This document shows, in pieces, positions 62,775-64,000 of a DNA stretch of 64,000 nucleotides; positions within the stretch are counted from its first letter, which is position 1, and every line of letters begins with the position of its first letter. The stretch comes from UBA10649 sp965278945. Its GTDB lineage: Bacteria; Actinomycetota; Actinomycetes; S36-B12. The DNA lies in contig OZ257128.1 of assembly GCA_965278945.1 (NCBI GenBank), positions 1,550,001 to 1,614,000 on the forward strand, in the 5' to 3' direction. The notes under the pieces are model-generated. The model saw only the letters and a program-made list of their open reading frames with translations, was not told where the DNA came from and ran no database searches. A program made the translations under genes and the position numbers.

Positions 62775-64000
62775 CTCGCCTCGGGCCAGCCGAAGGGATA
62801 AAGCACCCGGTTCGACGGGCCGTCAGCGGGGATGGCCACCGGCAGGCGGCCGACGGCGGCGACCTCGCCCGTCAGCACGCGCACGAGGGAGTCCATCGCG
62901 ATCGGCTGGTAGGAGTACGTCGCGACGAACGTCGGTACGTCGGGGAACAGCGCGATGTCGTAGGGCGTGCCGACCGCGGCGACGAGCAACGGCGCACCAG
63001 CGTCGATCAGCGCGTCGACGAGCGCCTCCTGCTCACCGTTCACCGATACGTCGTACGTAGTCGCCACCACGAGGTCGACATCGGCGGCCGCACTCACCGC
63101 TGACGCGATCGCCGTGGCGTCCGGCTCGACTCCGGTCTCAACCTCCGTCACGTCGGCACCCTTGGAGCGCAGGTTGGTTGCCAGCGCCGTCATCGCCGCC
63201 TTGCCCCAGCCGGTCACGAGCACGCTCGCGCCGTCAATGTCCGTCATGGGGATCAGCGCCGGCTCGTCGCGAACGACGGTCGTCGTGCGATCCGTAACAG
63301 CAGTCGCGGTTGCCCGGTTCTCCTCTGAGCCGACCACTCCGTCGACCGCTGCGACGTCGACCGAAGCACCGGCGACGGTGGTGAGCCCGAGCGACGCCTT
63401 CAGCGTGAGGATCCGCCGAACGGACTGGTCCAGCCGCGCGATAGTGATCTCATTGGCGGCCACGGCCGACAGGACGGCGGTGTACGCGGCGGGCAGGTTG
63501 GGCGGATCCAGAAGCTGGTCGACCCCGGCCTGGATCGCGAGCACCGGGATGCGGCCATCGCCGTACTTGGTCCGCACGCCCTCCATCCGCAGCGAGTCGG
63601 TGACGATCACCCCGTCGAATCCCATGTCCTTGCGCAGCAGCCCGGTGACGATCGGCTTCGACAGCGTCGCCGGGTCCCCGGAGGCGTCGAGGGCGGGAAC
63701 CTGGATGTGAGCGGTCATGATCGAGTCAACGCCGGCCGCGATCGCCGCGCGGAACGGCCTCAGGTCGACGTTGCGCATCCTGGCCGCGCTGTGCGAGATG
63801 ACGGGGAGCCCGGAGTGGCTGTCGATCGCCGTGTCGCCGTGGCCAGGGAAGTGCTTGGCGGTCGATGCCACGTCCCCGTCCCAGTAGCCCCGGACCTGCG
63901 CCTTGACCATCGACGCAACCAGCGAGGGCCTCGACGAGAAGGAGCGCACTCCGATCACCGGGTTGTCCGGGTCGACGTTGACGTCGGCGACGGGCGCGTA
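62771..64000 (-). CDS. nagZ: Glycoside hydrolase family 3 beta-N-acetylhexosaminidase, partial
   Basis: About 410 codons of a GH3 enzyme; the N-terminus is beyond the right edge, and the frame stays open to 64000 (APVADVNVDPDNPVIGVRSF). KHFPGHGDTAIDSHSGLP is the NagZ His-Asp dyad loop, and FDGVIVTDSLRMEGV holds the nucleophile Asp. A C-terminal GH3_C-like domain (about residues 190-410 of the visible part) is present, unlike short proteobacterial NagZ but as in actinobacterial and Bacillus-type secreted enzymes. It probably removes GlcNAc from muropeptides. Confidence 0.9.
   Translation of the reverse strand, partial: YAPVADVNVDPDNPVIGVRSFSSRPSLVASMVKAQVRGYWDGDVASTAKHFPGHGDTAIDSHSGLPVISHSAARMRNVDLRPFRAAIAAGVDSIMTAHIQVPALDASGDPATLSKPIVTGLLRKDMGFDGVIVTDSLRMEGVRTKYGDGRIPVLAIQAGVDQLLDPPNLPAAYTAVLSAVAANEITIARLDQSVRRILTLKASLGLTTVAGASVDVAAVDGVVGSEENRATATAVTDRTTTVVRDEPALIPMTDIDGASVLVTGWGKAAMTALATNLRSKGADVTEVETGVEPDATAIASAVSAAADVDLVVATTYDVSVNGEQEALVDALIDAGAPLLVAAVGTPYDIALFPDVPTFVATYSYQPIAMDSLVRVLTGEVAAVGRLPVAIPADGPSNRVLYPFGWPEAS

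Overview
This is a high-GC bacterial window that carries a nearly complete Pup-proteasome locus, mycothiol ligase MshC, the MSMEG_4193-type phosphatase/DUF3090/SCO1664 trio, two LLM-class (probably F420 or flavin) oxidoreductases and a DUF5703 protein. Together these point to Actinomycetota outside the proteasome-less lineages. I cannot fix genus or family from sequence alone. No IS element, prophage, rRNA operon or CRISPR array was seen.

Layout. 1-13451 (minus strand): the Pup-proteasome region. Transcription runs trmI, mpa/arc, dop, pup-prcB-prcA, pafA, FKBP lipoprotein, FKBP, pafB-pafC, tatA-tatC, a diacylglycerol-kinase-like gene and helY (cut by the left edge). Dop deamidates Pup (it ends GGQ), PafA ligates it to proteins, Mpa unfolds them and PrcAB degrades them; PafBC is the WYL-domain DNA-damage regulator. 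13495-24674: core metabolism and housekeeping (RecB-type nuclease, HAD phosphatase, MetH, alpha/beta hydrolase, PAC2 protein, Pgi, 6-phosphogluconate dehydrogenase, MshC). 24694-31228: the SCO1664/DUF3090/phosphatase operon, CorA, a YCII protein, UppP, an LLM oxidoreductase and an orphan substrate-binding protein. 31304-37735: sulfatase, MFS exporter, aldo/keto reductase, VapBC and an M20 peptidase. 37845-39830: tRNA-Leu(GAG) followed by a broken DUF262 + HEPN pair, which looks like a decayed tRNA-linked defence insertion. 40036-44110: three secreted low-complexity proteins plus two small cytosolic ones. 44250-48969: an ArsR-SRPBCC-RibD operon, then a nitrilase/amidohydrolase/PaaK-like ligase operon. 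49112-64000: mixed genes, including peroxidase, GGDEF protein, Kup, an ECF42-type sigma factor with two DGPF (YCII) partners, and NagZ (cut by the right edge).

Non-coding structure is the most informative part of the hunt. (1) At least 15 genes have a TANNNT hexamer exactly six bases before an ATG or GTG, the signature of leaderless transcripts; this also decides many starts. (2) The two DGPF genes share TGTCGA-N17-CGTAYA, a likely ECF42 promoter. (3) Perfect palindromes sit on the arsR and vapB promoters. (4) Large intergenic palindromes occur at 7401, 14358, 20439, 23250 and 62260; the second and last are copies of one element about 48 kb apart.

I found no clearly new multi-gene system. 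The best candidates for undescribed biology are the PaaK-like ligase/amidohydrolase/nitrilase operon, the dispersed palindrome family and the decayed DUF262-HEPN pair.
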